Source of the DNA: Bacteroidaceae bacterium
Lineage (GTDB): Bacteria; Bacteroidota; Bacteroidia; Bacteroidales; Bacteroidaceae
DNA length: 46,275 nt
Direction of reading: 5' to 3'
NCBI GenBank assembly: GCA_024398515.1
Contig: JAKSIZ010000015.1
Span: 1-46,275, forward strand
Below are positions 31,794 to 41,187 of the stretch, piece after piece. Position 1 is the first letter of the stretch. Every line of letters starts with the position of its first letter. Under the pieces are notes generated by a model. It saw only the letters and a list, made by a program, of their open reading frames with translations, was not told the DNA's origin and did no database searches. A program made the translations under genes and the position numbers.

Positions 31794-34700
31794 ATGAAGA
31801 AAAAAGTAACTTTGATGTTGAGCATGCTGTTTCTGTTTGTAGGAATAGCAATGGCTCAGACAAAGGCAAGCGGAACTGTCGTAGAAGCTGGCACTAACGA
31901 ACCGATTATTGGTGCTACCGTTAAAGTGCAGGGCGCAAAGACAGGTACGGTAACCGACATGAATGGTAATTTCAGTATTTCCGTTCCATCTGGGAAAAAG
32001 ATTACCATAAGTTATGTTGGTATGAAGTCCGTAACATTGACCGCTAAGCCAAAGATGAAAATTGTGCTTGAAGGCGATGCAACAACCCTTGGCGATGTTG
32101 TCGTTACAGGTATGCAGAAGATGGACAAGCGATTGTTTACAGGAGCTACAACCAAAGTCGAAGCCGAGAAGGTGAAACTTGATGGTGTGGCTGACGTCAG
32201 CCGTTCACTTGAAGGACGTGTGGCAGGTGTGTCAGTCCAGAACGTGTCAGGTACCTTTGGTACTGCTCCAAAGATTCGTGTGCGTGGTGCAACGTCAATC
32301 TATGGTAGCTCAAAGCCGTTGTGGGTTGTTGATGGCGTGATTATGGAAGACGTGACAGAAGTTTCTGCCGACCAGCTTTCATCAGGCGATGCAGTGACTC
32401 TTATTTCATCTGCTATCGCTGGTCTTAACTCCGACGATATCGAGAGTTTCCAGATATTGAAAGATGGTAGCGCTACATCTATATATGGCGCGCGCGCGAT
32501 GGCAGGTGTCATTGTCATCACAACCAAGAAAGGAAAGGCAGGTCAGAACAGCATTAACTACACGGGCGAGTTCACTATGCGCCTGAAACCAAGTTATACA
32601 CAGTTCAATATCATGGACTCTCAGGAGCAGATGGGTGTATATAAAGAAATGTATAACAACGGTTGGCTGAACTTTGAGTCTTCTTATCGCAGAAGTTCAA
32701 GTGGTGTATATGGAAAGATGTACCAGTTGATGAACAAGTACGACGCAGAGACAGGCACATACGGTCTGCCTAACACACCAGAGGCAATGAACAAATATCT
32801 GCAGGAAGCTGAAATGAGAAATACAGACTGGTTCGACCTTTTGTTCAGCAATTCAATCCAGCAGAACCATTCAATAAGTATGTCGAGCGGTACTGAGAAG
32901 GCACAGTACTATACTTCCCTCTCACTCATGAGCGACCCAGGATGGTCAAAGAGAAGTAAGGTGCAGCGTTATACTGCAAACATCAATGCAAACTACAACG
33001 TAAGCAAGAAGCTTACAGTAAACCTGATTGGAAACGCTTCATATCGTAAGCAGGAAGCTCCTGGTACACTCAGTGCTTCAACAAACTCACTTACGGGTGA
33101 AGTTAGCCGTAACTTCGATATCAATCCATATTCATACGCTATCAACTCATCACGTACTCTCGACCCTGATGTGTTCTACACAAGAAACTATGCAGACTTC
33201 AACATCTTCCATGAATTAGACAACAACTACATGGACCTCGATGTTATGGATCTCAAGGTTCAGGCAGAATTGAAGTATAAGCCAATAAGAACTCTGGAAC
33301 TCTCAGCAATCGCATCTTACAAATATGCAAACTCACTCCAGCAGCACTATGTAAAGGAACATTCAAACCAGGCTCTTGCTTATCGTGCAATGGACGATGC
33401 AACGATGCGTGATTCCAACCCTTGGCTCTATACAGACCCAGACGATGCCAACTCACTTCCTATCTCAGTATTGGAAAAGGGTGGTTTCTATAAGGAGTCA
33501 AAGAACAAGATGAATGGCTGGACAGTACGTGCAACTGCAAACTATAATGATGTATATGCTGAAGACCATATCGTAAACCTCTTCGGTGGTCTTGAAATAA
33601 ACGAAATCAACCGTAACGCTTCTTCTTGGGAAGGTGTTGGTATGCAGTATGAAATGGGTTATCTCCCAATCTACGACTACAAGTATTTCAAGCAGACATC
33701 AGAAGAGAACTCACTCTACTATGGCCTTGGAAACTCTTATTCACGTGAAGCTGCATTCTTTGCAAATGCAAACTACTCTTACAAGGGACGCTACTCGATT
33801 AACGGAACAGTACGTTACGAAGGTAGTAACCGTCTTGGTAAGGCACGTAGTGCACGTTGGTTGCCTACATGGAACCTGTCAGCAGCATGGAACGCTCACG
33901 AGGAGTCTTGGTTTGAGAAGCTCAACAAGGTTTTGTCGCACTTGACATTCCGCGCATCTTACTCTCTTACCGGTGACAAACCGGCAGTGGTAAACGCACA
34001 GATGATTATCAACAGCACAAACCCTTGGCGTGCATTCAGCTCTGACAAGGAGTCTGCACTCTACATCTCTCAGTTCCCTAATCCAGGTCTGACTTACGAA
34101 AAGAAGCATGAGTTCAACTTTGGTATCGATGCCGGTTTCCTTAATAACCGCATCAACCTCGGTTTCGATATCTACTGGCGTAACAACTACGACCTTATCG
34201 GCCCTATGAACACAGCAGGTTATTCAGGAGCGATTACTTTCTATCCAAACATCGCCGACATGAAGTCGAATGGTGAGGAACTCTCAATTTCAACAAAGAA
34301 TATCGTAAACAAGGACTTCCAGTGGAACACAGACTTCATCTTCTCACACGTGAAGACTAAGGTTACTGACCTCCAGTCAACAGGTACTCAGATTTATGAG
34401 ATGGTAACAGGTACAGGTTTCACAATGGAAGGCTATCCATACCGTTCACTCTTCTCAATCGACTATCAGGGACTGAACAGTAATGGTTATCCAACATTCA
34501 TCAATCAGGAAGGCAACCTGACAGTAAGCGACATCGACTATCAGTCATATTCTATCGACCACCTTATCTATGAAGGTCCAACAGACCCAACAATTACAGG
34601 TTCGCTCGGTAACATATTCACATACAAGAACTGGAGACTGAATATCTTTGCAACTTATTCATTCGGAAACGTTGTACGTCTCGATCCTTCATTCTCTGCA

Positions 34701-35102
34701 GCATACAGCGACCTGACTGCACATCCAAAGGAATTCAAGAACCGTTGGACTATGCCAGGCGATGAGGCATTCACAGATGTTCCTGTACTCGCAGACTATC
34801 GCGGATACATAAACGATTCACAACTCTCTCGTGCATATACAGCATACAACTATTCACAGGTAAGAACAGCAAAGGGTGACTTCATCCGTATGAAGGAGAT
34901 TTCCCTCTCTTACGACTTCCCTAAGAACTGGCTCACTCACCTTGCAGTGAAAGCTTTGAGCATGAAGCTTCAGGCTACAAACCTCTTCTTGATTTATGCT
35001 GATAAGAAACTCAACGGACAGGATCCTGAATTCTTCAACACTGGTGGTGTTGCCGTTCCAATGGCTCGTCAGTTTACATTCACTCTCCGTTTAGGTTTGT
35101 AA
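31794..35102 (+). CDS. susC: SusC-like TonB-dependent outer-membrane transporter
   Basis: 1102 residues. Signal peptide MKKKVTLMLSMLFLFVGIAMA, carboxypeptidase-regulatory-like domain (about 24-95, GTVVEAGTNEPIIGATVKVQG), a TonB-box-like TTLGDVVVTGMQK, plug domain (about 115-245, SLEGRVAGVSVQNVSG, IRVRGATSIYGSSKPLWVVDG, DGSATSIYGARAMAGVIVITTKKGK) and a barrel ending in FTFTLRLGL. Forms the channel of a SusC/SusD uptake complex, energised by TonB. The substrate is not readable from sequence. The downstream HExxH lipoprotein and the neighbouring proteases point to peptides, in contrast to most susC loci, which are flanked by glycosidases. The N-terminal STN domain is absent, so it should not signal to an anti-sigma factor. 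Confidence 0.96.
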   Translation: MKKKVTLMLSMLFLFVGIAMAQTKASGTVVEAGTNEPIIGATVKVQGAKTGTVTDMNGNFSISVPSGKKITISYVGMKSVTLTAKPKMKIVLEGDATTLGDVVVTGMQKMDKRLFTGATTKVEAEKVKLDGVADVSRSLEGRVAGVSVQNVSGTFGTAPKIRVRGATSIYGSSKPLWVVDGVIMEDVTEVSADQLSSGDAVTLISSAIAGLNSDDIESFQILKDGSATSIYGARAMAGVIVITTKKGKAGQNSINYTGEFTMRLKPSYTQFNIMDSQEQMGVYKEMYNNGWLNFESSYRRSSSGVYGKMYQLMNKYDAETGTYGLPNTPEAMNKYLQEAEMRNTDWFDLLFSNSIQQNHSISMSSGTEKAQYYTSLSLMSDPGWSKRSKVQRYTANINANYNVSKKLTVNLIGNASYRKQEAPGTLSASTNSLTGEVSRNFDINPYSYAINSSRTLDPDVFYTRNYADFNIFHELDNNYMDLDVMDLKVQAELKYKPIRTLELSAIASYKYANSLQQHYVKEHSNQALAYRAMDDATMRDSNPWLYTDPDDANSLPISVLEKGGFYKESKNKMNGWTVRATANYNDVYAEDHIVNLFGGLEINEINRNASSWEGVGMQYEMGYLPIYDYKYFKQTSEENSLYYGLGNSYSREAAFFANANYSYKGRYSINGTVRYEGSNRLGKARSARWLPTWNLSAAWNAHEESWFEKLNKVLSHLTFRASYSLTGDKPAVVNAQMIINSTNPWRAFSSDKESALYISQFPNPGLTYEKKHEFNFGIDAGFLNNRINLGFDIYWRNNYDLIGPMNTAGYSGAITFYPNIADMKSNGEELSISTKNIVNKDFQWNTDFIFSHVKTKVTDLQSTGTQIYEMVTGTGFTMEGYPYRSLFSIDYQGLNSNGYPTFINQEGNLTVSDIDYQSYSIDHLIYEGPTDPTITGSLGNIFTYKNWRLNIFATYSFGNVVRLDPSFSAAYSDLTAHPKEFKNRWTMPGDEAFTDVPVLADYRGYINDSQLSRAYTAYNYSQVRTAKGDFIRMKEISLSYDFPKNWLTHLAVKALSMKLQATNLFLIYADKKLNGQDPEFFNTGGVAVPMARQFTFTLRLGL

Positions 35103-35135
35103 TATATATATAAGGTGTAAAAAAAGAAAATAACT

Positions 35136-36773
35136 ATGAAAAAGAATATATATAATTCAATCATGGCAGCCGTTGTGTTTGCAATGGCATTCACTTTCGT
35201 CAGCTGCGATGAATATCTGGATAAACTACCTGACGACAGAGCTGAAGTGAACACAGAGGAAAAGGTAAACTATATCATCACTTCTGCATATCCGGACTGC
35301 AGCAATGCCTTCATTGCTGAAATGAGCTCCGATAATGTTGACGACGTTCAGTACTATGCAGCTGTGAAAGCAAACTACAGCAGTGCACAGAAAGAAATGT
35401 TCTGCTTCCAGCAGGTAATTGATGAAGACTGGGACACTCCTTACTGGTTGTGGAATTACTATTACAAGGCAATAGCAACTGCAAATACCGCACTTCAGGC
35501 TATTGACGAAGTTGGTAGAGAGAAACTTAAACCGCAAAGAGCCGAGGCTCTGCTTTGCCGTGCTTATAGCATGATGAAGTTGGCAGAAGTGTTCTGTATG
35601 GCTTACGACCCTACTAAGGCTGACGAGTATTTGGGACTTGCGTATCCAAAGACAGTCATCGAGGACATCACTTCAGTTCCAGAGCGTGGAACTCTTGCTG
35701 AACTCTATGCAAACATCAATGCAGATATCGAAGAAGCTGTTGGCGGTAATGTTCCTATGTTGAACGAAGCCCACATGTCAGTGCCTAAGTATCACTTCAA
35801 CCTCAAGGCAGCATACGCATTCGCAGCACGCTTCAACCTCTATTATCAGAAGTGGGACAAGGCAGCAGAATATGCAACCAAGGCTTTAGGCGCAAATCCT
35901 TCAGCTTACCTGCGCGATCTTTCTACTTACAAGGAGAACGCTTCAGGTGCAGATGATATCTTCAATATGTATATCCGTTCGTCTAACAACTGCAATTTCA
36001 TGATTCTCAATGCTTACTCTTTGATGGGTCGTGCAGGTAGCAGCTACAACCGTTTCAACCACAACGCATGGATTGAAGGCAATGAGACATACGGTGCAAA
36101 GTGTATCTTCGGCGCAAGCACATTCGGACTGTTCTATTGGTGTGATATGCTTTACATCTATAATGGTTTGAGTTCAGCATTCTCATTCTTCCCTAAGATG
36201 TTGGAGAAGTTTGAATATACTGATAAGATTGCCAGCACAGGTACTCCGCACATTGTTGACTGTGCCTTCACAGGCGACGAGACTATCCTTGTCCGTGCAG
36301 AGGCATACACACACCTAAAGAAGTATCAGGAGGCATACAAAGACCTGAATACTTGGGCAATTCCTCATACTAAGAACAAGGCTGGTGTGTTCGAGTCCCG
36401 TCCTATCTTGAATGCAGAAACCATTGCTGAGTCATTCGAGGATGTTGATTACTCAAATCCTATTCCTGAAAACACAAAGCAGAGAACTCTTCGCAAGAAA
36501 CTGCATCCTCAGGGATTCACAGTTGAAGTTGGTGAGCAGGAAAACCTTATCCACACAATTCTGCATTTCCGCCGTCTTGAGACTTTGTTCCAGGGACTGC
36601 GTTTCTACGACCTCAAGCGCTATGGTATAGAATTCACTCACTTCATTGACAAATCTGAACATATCGACCCGATAACATTCACGGCAGGCGACCTTCGTGG
36701 TGCAATCCAGTTGCCACAGGCTGTTATCAATTCAGGTGTTCAGGCTAACCCAAGATTAGAAGAAGCAAAATAA
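35136..36773 (+). CDS. susD: SusD-like surface lipoprotein (RagB/SusD)
   Basis: 545 residues. Lipoprotein signal with Cys near residue 25 (FTFVSCDEYLDKLPDD). SusD N-terminal helices follow (EEKVNYIITSAYPDCSNAFI, YWLWNYYYKAIATANTALQA). TPR-like helices come next (RAEALLCRAYSMMKLAEVF, YHFNLKAAYAFAARFNLYYQ), and the C-terminal part has FRRLETLFQGLRFYDLKRYG, typical of the family. It acts as the lid and ligand-capture subunit on SusC. It begins 33 bp after susC. Closest in style to SusD proteins that go with zinc-metallohydrolase lipoproteins. Confidence 0.95.
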   Translation: MKKNIYNSIMAAVVFAMAFTFVSCDEYLDKLPDDRAEVNTEEKVNYIITSAYPDCSNAFIAEMSSDNVDDVQYYAAVKANYSSAQKEMFCFQQVIDEDWDTPYWLWNYYYKAIATANTALQAIDEVGREKLKPQRAEALLCRAYSMMKLAEVFCMAYDPTKADEYLGLAYPKTVIEDITSVPERGTLAELYANINADIEEAVGGNVPMLNEAHMSVPKYHFNLKAAYAFAARFNLYYQKWDKAAEYATKALGANPSAYLRDLSTYKENASGADDIFNMYIRSSNNCNFMILNAYSLMGRAGSSYNRFNHNAWIEGNETYGAKCIFGASTFGLFYWCDMLYIYNGLSSAFSFFPKMLEKFEYTDKIASTGTPHIVDCAFTGDETILVRAEAYTHLKKYQEAYKDLNTWAIPHTKNKAGVFESRPILNAETIAESFEDVDYSNPIPENTKQRTLRKKLHPQGFTVEVGEQENLIHTILHFRRLETLFQGLRFYDLKRYGIEFTHFIDKSEHIDPITFTAGDLRGAIQLPQAVINSGVQANPRLEEAK

Positions 36774-36780
36774 AAGGAGG
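36774..36780 (+). promoter_or_regulatory. Strong Shine-Dalgarno before the metallohydrolase gene
   Basis: AAGGAGG, placed 7 nt before ATG 36788 and directly after the susD stop. Such perfect sites are uncommon in Bacteroidetes, where most genes here have none. The next gene also has a purine site (AAGGAAGGAA before 37730). Confidence 0.7.
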
Positions 36781-36787
36781 TAGCACT

Positions 36788-37711
36788 ATGAAATATATTA
36801 AAATTTTATTATTCGTATCAGTTATCGCAACATCTTTGGTAGGATGTAGAAACGATGACTTGGATCCAAACAGTATATTCGATACTACGCCACCTGTACG
36901 TACAGAATTTGACAGATGGCTGATTGAGAACTATACAGTGCCATTCAACATCAATCTGGTTTATCGTTACAGCGACAGGGAGACATCAGGTACTTACAAC
37001 GTAATCCCTGCACAGGAAGATAAAGCTCGTGCCCTTGCTATTATGATTCGTCACATCTGGCTTGATGCATACAAGGAGGCTTTGAGCGAGACTTTCATCA
37101 GGACTTACTCTCCACGAGTAATCCAGTTTATAGGTTCTCCACAGTATAATGGTACTGGAAGTATGACACTCGGTATTGCAGAAGGTGGTCTTAAGATCTC
37201 ATTGCTCAATGTGAACTCTATCGACCCTGATAATATCTATATTGACACAGACAATGCAATTGCTGAGCAGGGCCACAAGCCGATTGACTTGAACTACTGG
37301 TTCTTCCACACTATGCACCACGAGTTCTGTCACATCCTCACTCAGACTAAGGACTATCCTACAGACTTTAACACTATTTCTGCCGGAACGTATATCCCTA
37401 CAGACTGGCACAACAAGTCTGACTCTGAAATGATACCTGAAGGATTCGTTTCTGCATACGCATCAGAAGAGACAAATGAAGACTTCGCAGAGTGCTATTC
37501 ATATTATGTTACTCACTCAGAAGATGCTTGGCAGGCTTTGCTGACAAGAGCAAAGGATGGCTCAACGAAGATTAAGAAGAAGATGGACATTGTCCGCCAG
37601 TATTTCCACGACTCATGGGAAGTAGAACTTGATTCTATCCGTAGCGTTGTGCTCACACGTACTGACGACATCAGAAAGGGAAATGTTGATATTAAGAATT
37701 TGAAATTTTAA
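36788..37711 (+). CDS. Substrate import-associated zinc metallohydrolase lipoprotein
   Basis: 307 residues. Lipobox LVGC with Cys20. Zincin motif HHEFCH, with His178, Glu179 and His182 as HExxH. A downstream acidic stretch (EETNEDFAECYSYYVTH, about 228-244) can supply the third ligand. This matches the family of HExxH lipoproteins found next to TonB-dependent transporters in Bacteroidetes (TIGR04549-type). It is 14 bp after susD, so clearly in the same operon. Predicted surface- or periplasm-anchored protease/peptidase trimming what SusC/D capture; no member's substrate is known to me. Confidence 0.9.
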   Translation: MKYIKILLFVSVIATSLVGCRNDDLDPNSIFDTTPPVRTEFDRWLIENYTVPFNINLVYRYSDRETSGTYNVIPAQEDKARALAIMIRHIWLDAYKEALSETFIRTYSPRVIQFIGSPQYNGTGSMTLGIAEGGLKISLLNVNSIDPDNIYIDTDNAIAEQGHKPIDLNYWFFHTMHHEFCHILTQTKDYPTDFNTISAGTYIPTDWHNKSDSEMIPEGFVSAYASEETNEDFAECYSYYVTHSEDAWQALLTRAKDGSTKIKKKMDIVRQYFHDSWEVELDSIRSVVLTRTDDIRKGNVDIKNLKF

Positions 37712-37729
37712 TAAGGAAGGAACAACACA

Positions 37730-39109
37730 ATGAAAAAGATTATATTTTATGCTTTGGCATTGCTGACCACCGTTACATACACTTCTTGTGTAAGCGAGGT
37801 TGAAGATATCTTTGATGATTCTTCTGCAAATCGTATTCAGACTGCATTGGAGAATGAAAGACAGATATTGACCTCTGCTGCCAATGGATGGGTTATGGAA
37901 TTTTTTGGTTCTCCGACAGAAAACTCTTTCGGTGGTGTCAACCTGCTTATGAAGTTCAATGCCGACAGCACTGTTACGGTTGGAAGTGAAAAGGCTACAG
38001 CCCCATATCGTACTGTCACTTCACACTTCAAACTGGAGCAGAGTGCAGGTACTATTCTCTCATTCGACGAGTACAACGAGCTTGTTCACTACTTCTCTGA
38101 CCCTTCAGCACTTGAGGAAGGATGGACACCAGGTTACGGCTTCGAGGGCGACCTCGAATTCCGCATACTTTCTGCATCAAAGGATTCAATCATCCTCCGC
38201 GGCAAGAAGCATGGAGCACGCGTCGTAATGACTCCAGTGCCAGATGAGTATGCCAACAATTGGGAAGGCTATCTCGCAAAAGTGAAAGAAGTTGAGGAAG
38301 AAATGATCTTCAGCTCTTACAAACTTTATATTGGCAAAGACACTGTTGATGTCTCTCCAGTCAACCGTTCGTTTGTTTTCTCATATCAGGAGATGAACGA
38401 AGAGACCGACAGTATTGAAGATAAGGTAAAGCAGATATGCTATATCGTAACTCCACAGGGCGTAAAACTCTATCAGGATTTGGAGTACGGCGATTATTCA
38501 ATCAATGGCTTCAAGTATATTGAGAATGCTGAGACTTACGAGGCTTTCCAGAATAGTGACGTCATTCTCGCACCGAAATTCCCTTCATTGGCAGAACAAT
38601 TTACAAACAAGGCTAATGTTTGGTGGATTACACGTGAAAACCTCAGCGACCCTATCAAGGCAGAATGGGATATCGCAGACAAGGGAATGGCTGCATTGAA
38701 CGAGACTTTCCGCTATGTAAACCTCCAGACAAAAAGCAATCACTTTGGTTTGTACATACGTAACTACAATACCAAGAAGAAGGCAAACGTAAGTTCAAGC
38801 GATGCCGGTATGGTATGGTTCACGGTTTCTTCTCTGAATGCTGATGGCAATAAGATTAAAATCACGTTTGCTGATGCCTGCAAGAAGAATACCGACTGCG
38901 ACGATGGTGGTTCATTCTATCTGAACCCTAAGAAGGTTAAGGATTTCAATCATGCTGTCTATACATTAGGCACAAAGGAAGGCAAAATCTTCAATCTTAC
39001 TACCGACAGACAGAAGAAGCCTTCATATATAATACTGACAGAAGATGCAAACCCTGACAATGTCATTAAAGTAAAGGTCGCAAGCGAAGATTTTCGACCT
39101 CTTGAATAG
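37730..39109 (+). CDS. DUF4302 lipoprotein
   Basis: 459 residues. Lipobox TYTSC (Cys20). The N-terminal signature NERQILTSAANGWVMEFF and GGVNLLMKFNADSTVTVGSE are characteristic of DUF4302 proteins, which accompany SusC/D and the HExxH lipoprotein. Beta-rich throughout, no catalytic motif seen. Likely an accessory surface ligand-binding lipoprotein of the uptake complex. 18 bp after the preceding gene, last member of the susC operon. Confidence 0.9.
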   Translation: MKKIIFYALALLTTVTYTSCVSEVEDIFDDSSANRIQTALENERQILTSAANGWVMEFFGSPTENSFGGVNLLMKFNADSTVTVGSEKATAPYRTVTSHFKLEQSAGTILSFDEYNELVHYFSDPSALEEGWTPGYGFEGDLEFRILSASKDSIILRGKKHGARVVMTPVPDEYANNWEGYLAKVKEVEEEMIFSSYKLYIGKDTVDVSPVNRSFVFSYQEMNEETDSIEDKVKQICYIVTPQGVKLYQDLEYGDYSINGFKYIENAETYEAFQNSDVILAPKFPSLAEQFTNKANVWWITRENLSDPIKAEWDIADKGMAALNETFRYVNLQTKSNHFGLYIRNYNTKKKANVSSSDAGMVWFTVSSLNADGNKIKITFADACKKNTDCDDGGSFYLNPKKVKDFNHAVYTLGTKEGKIFNLTTDRQKKPSYIILTEDANPDNVIKVKVASEDFRPLE

Positions 39110-39155
39110 TATAAGACTTGACATTGGATAGCGAATTTGCTATATAATGTAAAAA

Positions 39156-39200
39156 ATGTAAGCAAAAATTTGGTCACCTACCAATTTTTGCTTACATTTG
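39156..39200 (+). promoter_or_regulatory. Promoter embedded in a long inverted repeat before the dockerin protein gene
   Basis: ATGTAAGCAAAAATTTGGT (39156-39174) and ACCAATTTTTGCTTACAT (39180-39197) form an 18-bp stem with one bulge and a 5-nt loop. TTTG (39169-39172), 20-nt spacer and TACATTTG (39193-39200) form a promoter whose two boxes lie in the two arms. It may also end the susC operon, although no T run follows. Confidence 0.65.
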
Positions 39201-39264
39201 TAAACAAAAACATTAAAAAGGAAACAAAAGAATAATTGAATTTATTAATTTAAAAAGTAAAGTT

Positions 39265-40692
39265 ATGAAGTATTTTTACGTTAAAGTAATGCTGTTTGTG
39301 TGCGCATTCGCACTTTCGGCAAACGCTAATGCAGCTGAAAAGAAACTGCCAATCAATCCTGCTACTTTTACAAAGTTCCAGATTGGTAACAAGATTGGCG
39401 AAAACTATGAGATTACAGGTATCTATGCAAAGCAAGTAAAGAAAGGTCCTAAGACAGCCACTAACGATTGGATACCAAAGGAAGGCTGGGAACCATACGA
39501 AGGACCTAATGGCACATCAGCAGGTAATTACATCCGTACAAATGAAGACCACGGACTCGTTGATCCAGGTGAAATCCACTGTAATATCTATACACAAAAG
39601 ATGGCTGAAAACCCTGATACATCTTACTTCAAGATTGAAAACTTCTTTGGCCTGATTCACAAAAATCTTAAAGATACGACTAAAATAGATACAACCCTCG
39701 TATCATTGTATTTCAAGTGTAACACTAAGACAGGTCAGTGTGTAGTCCCTGTTCAGGATATGGACCTCTTCATTTCTGTAATAAACAGAACTACAGGCGA
39801 CACTTATGAACTTGAGTGCTACCTTGGCGACGTTCCTGAGTCATTGGGTACGCCTCAGACATATTATAATTATTACCCATGTGAAGCAGACTTAGACTAT
39901 GGTTTGTTCACTTTCAATCTCTACTACTTCTGTGAAATGGGTGGCTTCGGTCTTTCCGAAGAAAAGTTCCTCATGGATGGTTCAAAACCTGAATGGACAG
40001 AATGGACAGAATGTGGAACTGCAGAATACACTCATGGAATGATGGTAGATGAAGAAGAAGGCGAAACAGGATTGCAGGAAGATATCGTTGTCTATAAGCG
40101 TATCTACAATCCAGATCCAAGAGTATGCGAGTACTGGTTTGAAGAATGGGGCTCTGGTTACTGGACGAGATCTGGTGTTGACTTCATCGTTCATATCAAT
40201 GCTAACGGAACCATCTCTGTTGATGAGCAGTTGACTGGTGGTACTGAGACTGACGAGGAAACTGAAGAGGAAGTCGATATATATGTGCAGGATCTTGTTT
40301 CATTCAACTCTGAAACATTCCTTCCTGAATTCTGTTCATCAACATTCGATGCAGCGACAAAGACTGGTACTATATATCCTTTCTATTACTACTACACAGA
40401 TCCAGACGCAGGTCAAGTAAGTGGTTGGCCTGGTAAGTATCCTGATGGCGCAGGTGGTTTCGATGACCGATTCAGCGATGTATTCACTATTCATGAAACT
40501 GCTCCACAAGGTCTCGTTGGTGATGCCGATGAAGATGGAAGTGTAACAGTTGCCGACATCACAACTACTGCATCTTACATTCTTGGCAACAATCCAGAAC
40601 CATTCAACTTCGATAATGCCGACGTTGATGGTGACAAGGCAATTACTGTATCCGACATCACTGGCATTGCAGGAATTATCTTGGGTAACTAA
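39265..40692 (+). CDS. Secreted protein with two beta modules and C-terminal dockerin
   Basis: 475 residues. Signal peptide MKYFYVKVMLFVCAFALSANANA. Two modules begin DWIPKEGWEPYEGPNG (about 68) and EWTEWTECGTAEYTH (about 243). The second matches the N-terminal module of the 1778-residue protein: WGSGYWTRSGVDFIVHINANGT here against WGAGFFTASGVDILLNWN there. The dockerin pair LVGDADEDGSVTVADITTTAS and DVDGDKAITVSDITGIAG ends the protein. No catalytic motif, so likely a binding or scaffold protein of the same secreted set as the two C10 proteases. Own promoter and strong terminator. Confidence 0.85.
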   Translation: MKYFYVKVMLFVCAFALSANANAAEKKLPINPATFTKFQIGNKIGENYEITGIYAKQVKKGPKTATNDWIPKEGWEPYEGPNGTSAGNYIRTNEDHGLVDPGEIHCNIYTQKMAENPDTSYFKIENFFGLIHKNLKDTTKIDTTLVSLYFKCNTKTGQCVVPVQDMDLFISVINRTTGDTYELECYLGDVPESLGTPQTYYNYYPCEADLDYGLFTFNLYYFCEMGGFGLSEEKFLMDGSKPEWTEWTECGTAEYTHGMMVDEEEGETGLQEDIVVYKRIYNPDPRVCEYWFEEWGSGYWTRSGVDFIVHINANGTISVDEQLTGGTETDEETEEEVDIYVQDLVSFNSETFLPEFCSSTFDAATKTGTIYPFYYYYTDPDAGQVSGWPGKYPDGAGGFDDRFSDVFTIHETAPQGLVGDADEDGSVTVADITTTASYILGNNPEPFNFDNADVDGDKAITVSDITGIAGIILGN

Positions 40693-40717
40693 TCTAAGTT
40701 TACGAGTATTAATAAAT

Positions 40718-40754
40718 AATACGTGAGTGCCCCAAAGCACTCACGTATTTTTTT
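40718..40754 (+). terminator. Terminator after the dockerin protein gene
   Basis: Perfect 13-bp stem AATACGTGAGTGC (40718-40730) with GCACTCACGTATT (40737-40749), 6-nt loop, followed by a T run. Confidence 0.92.
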
Positions 40755-40932
40755 GTCGGACACCAATAACCTGTAATATACTTTTAGTCTTTTATAACTC
40801 AAACTCTCTACACCTATCCCAAGCCAACAACCCAAAACCGATAACCCATAGCCTAACTTCATTTATATTGTAGGAATGCGTCGGCCAATGTGAGCGCAGT
40901 CGTTTCTCGGTACAAGCATTAAACCCTTTTGC

Positions 40933-40993
40933 ACATTCTTAGAATGTTCACGTGAACATTCTAAGAATGTTAAGGCGAACATTCTAAGAATGT
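40933..40993. repeat. Three-unit palindrome array, second sequence type
   Basis: 15-bp units at 40933-40947 (ACATTCTTAGAATGT), 40956-40970 and 40979-40993 (ACATTCTAAGAATGT). The first spacer TCACGTGA is itself palindromic; the second, TAAGGCGA, is not. The period is 23 bp. Outer flanks also pair (CTTTTGC before, GCAAAAAG after). The architecture equals that of the AAAACTG arrays although the sequence is unrelated. Confidence 0.92.
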
Positions 40994-41187
40994 GCAAAAA
41001 GGATAAAAGCACGTCCAAACCAACACCACCGTCCATGCCCACCGACCATAACGAAAGAATCTCGAAAAAAGTTAAGAAAAAACATGTGTCCGCTAAACAT
41101 CCCAAACATATTATATCAATACACGATATTTAAGGATACGCCATATATGAGCAATTTTCTGCGCTCCGGAGGAGCAACATGCTAATA

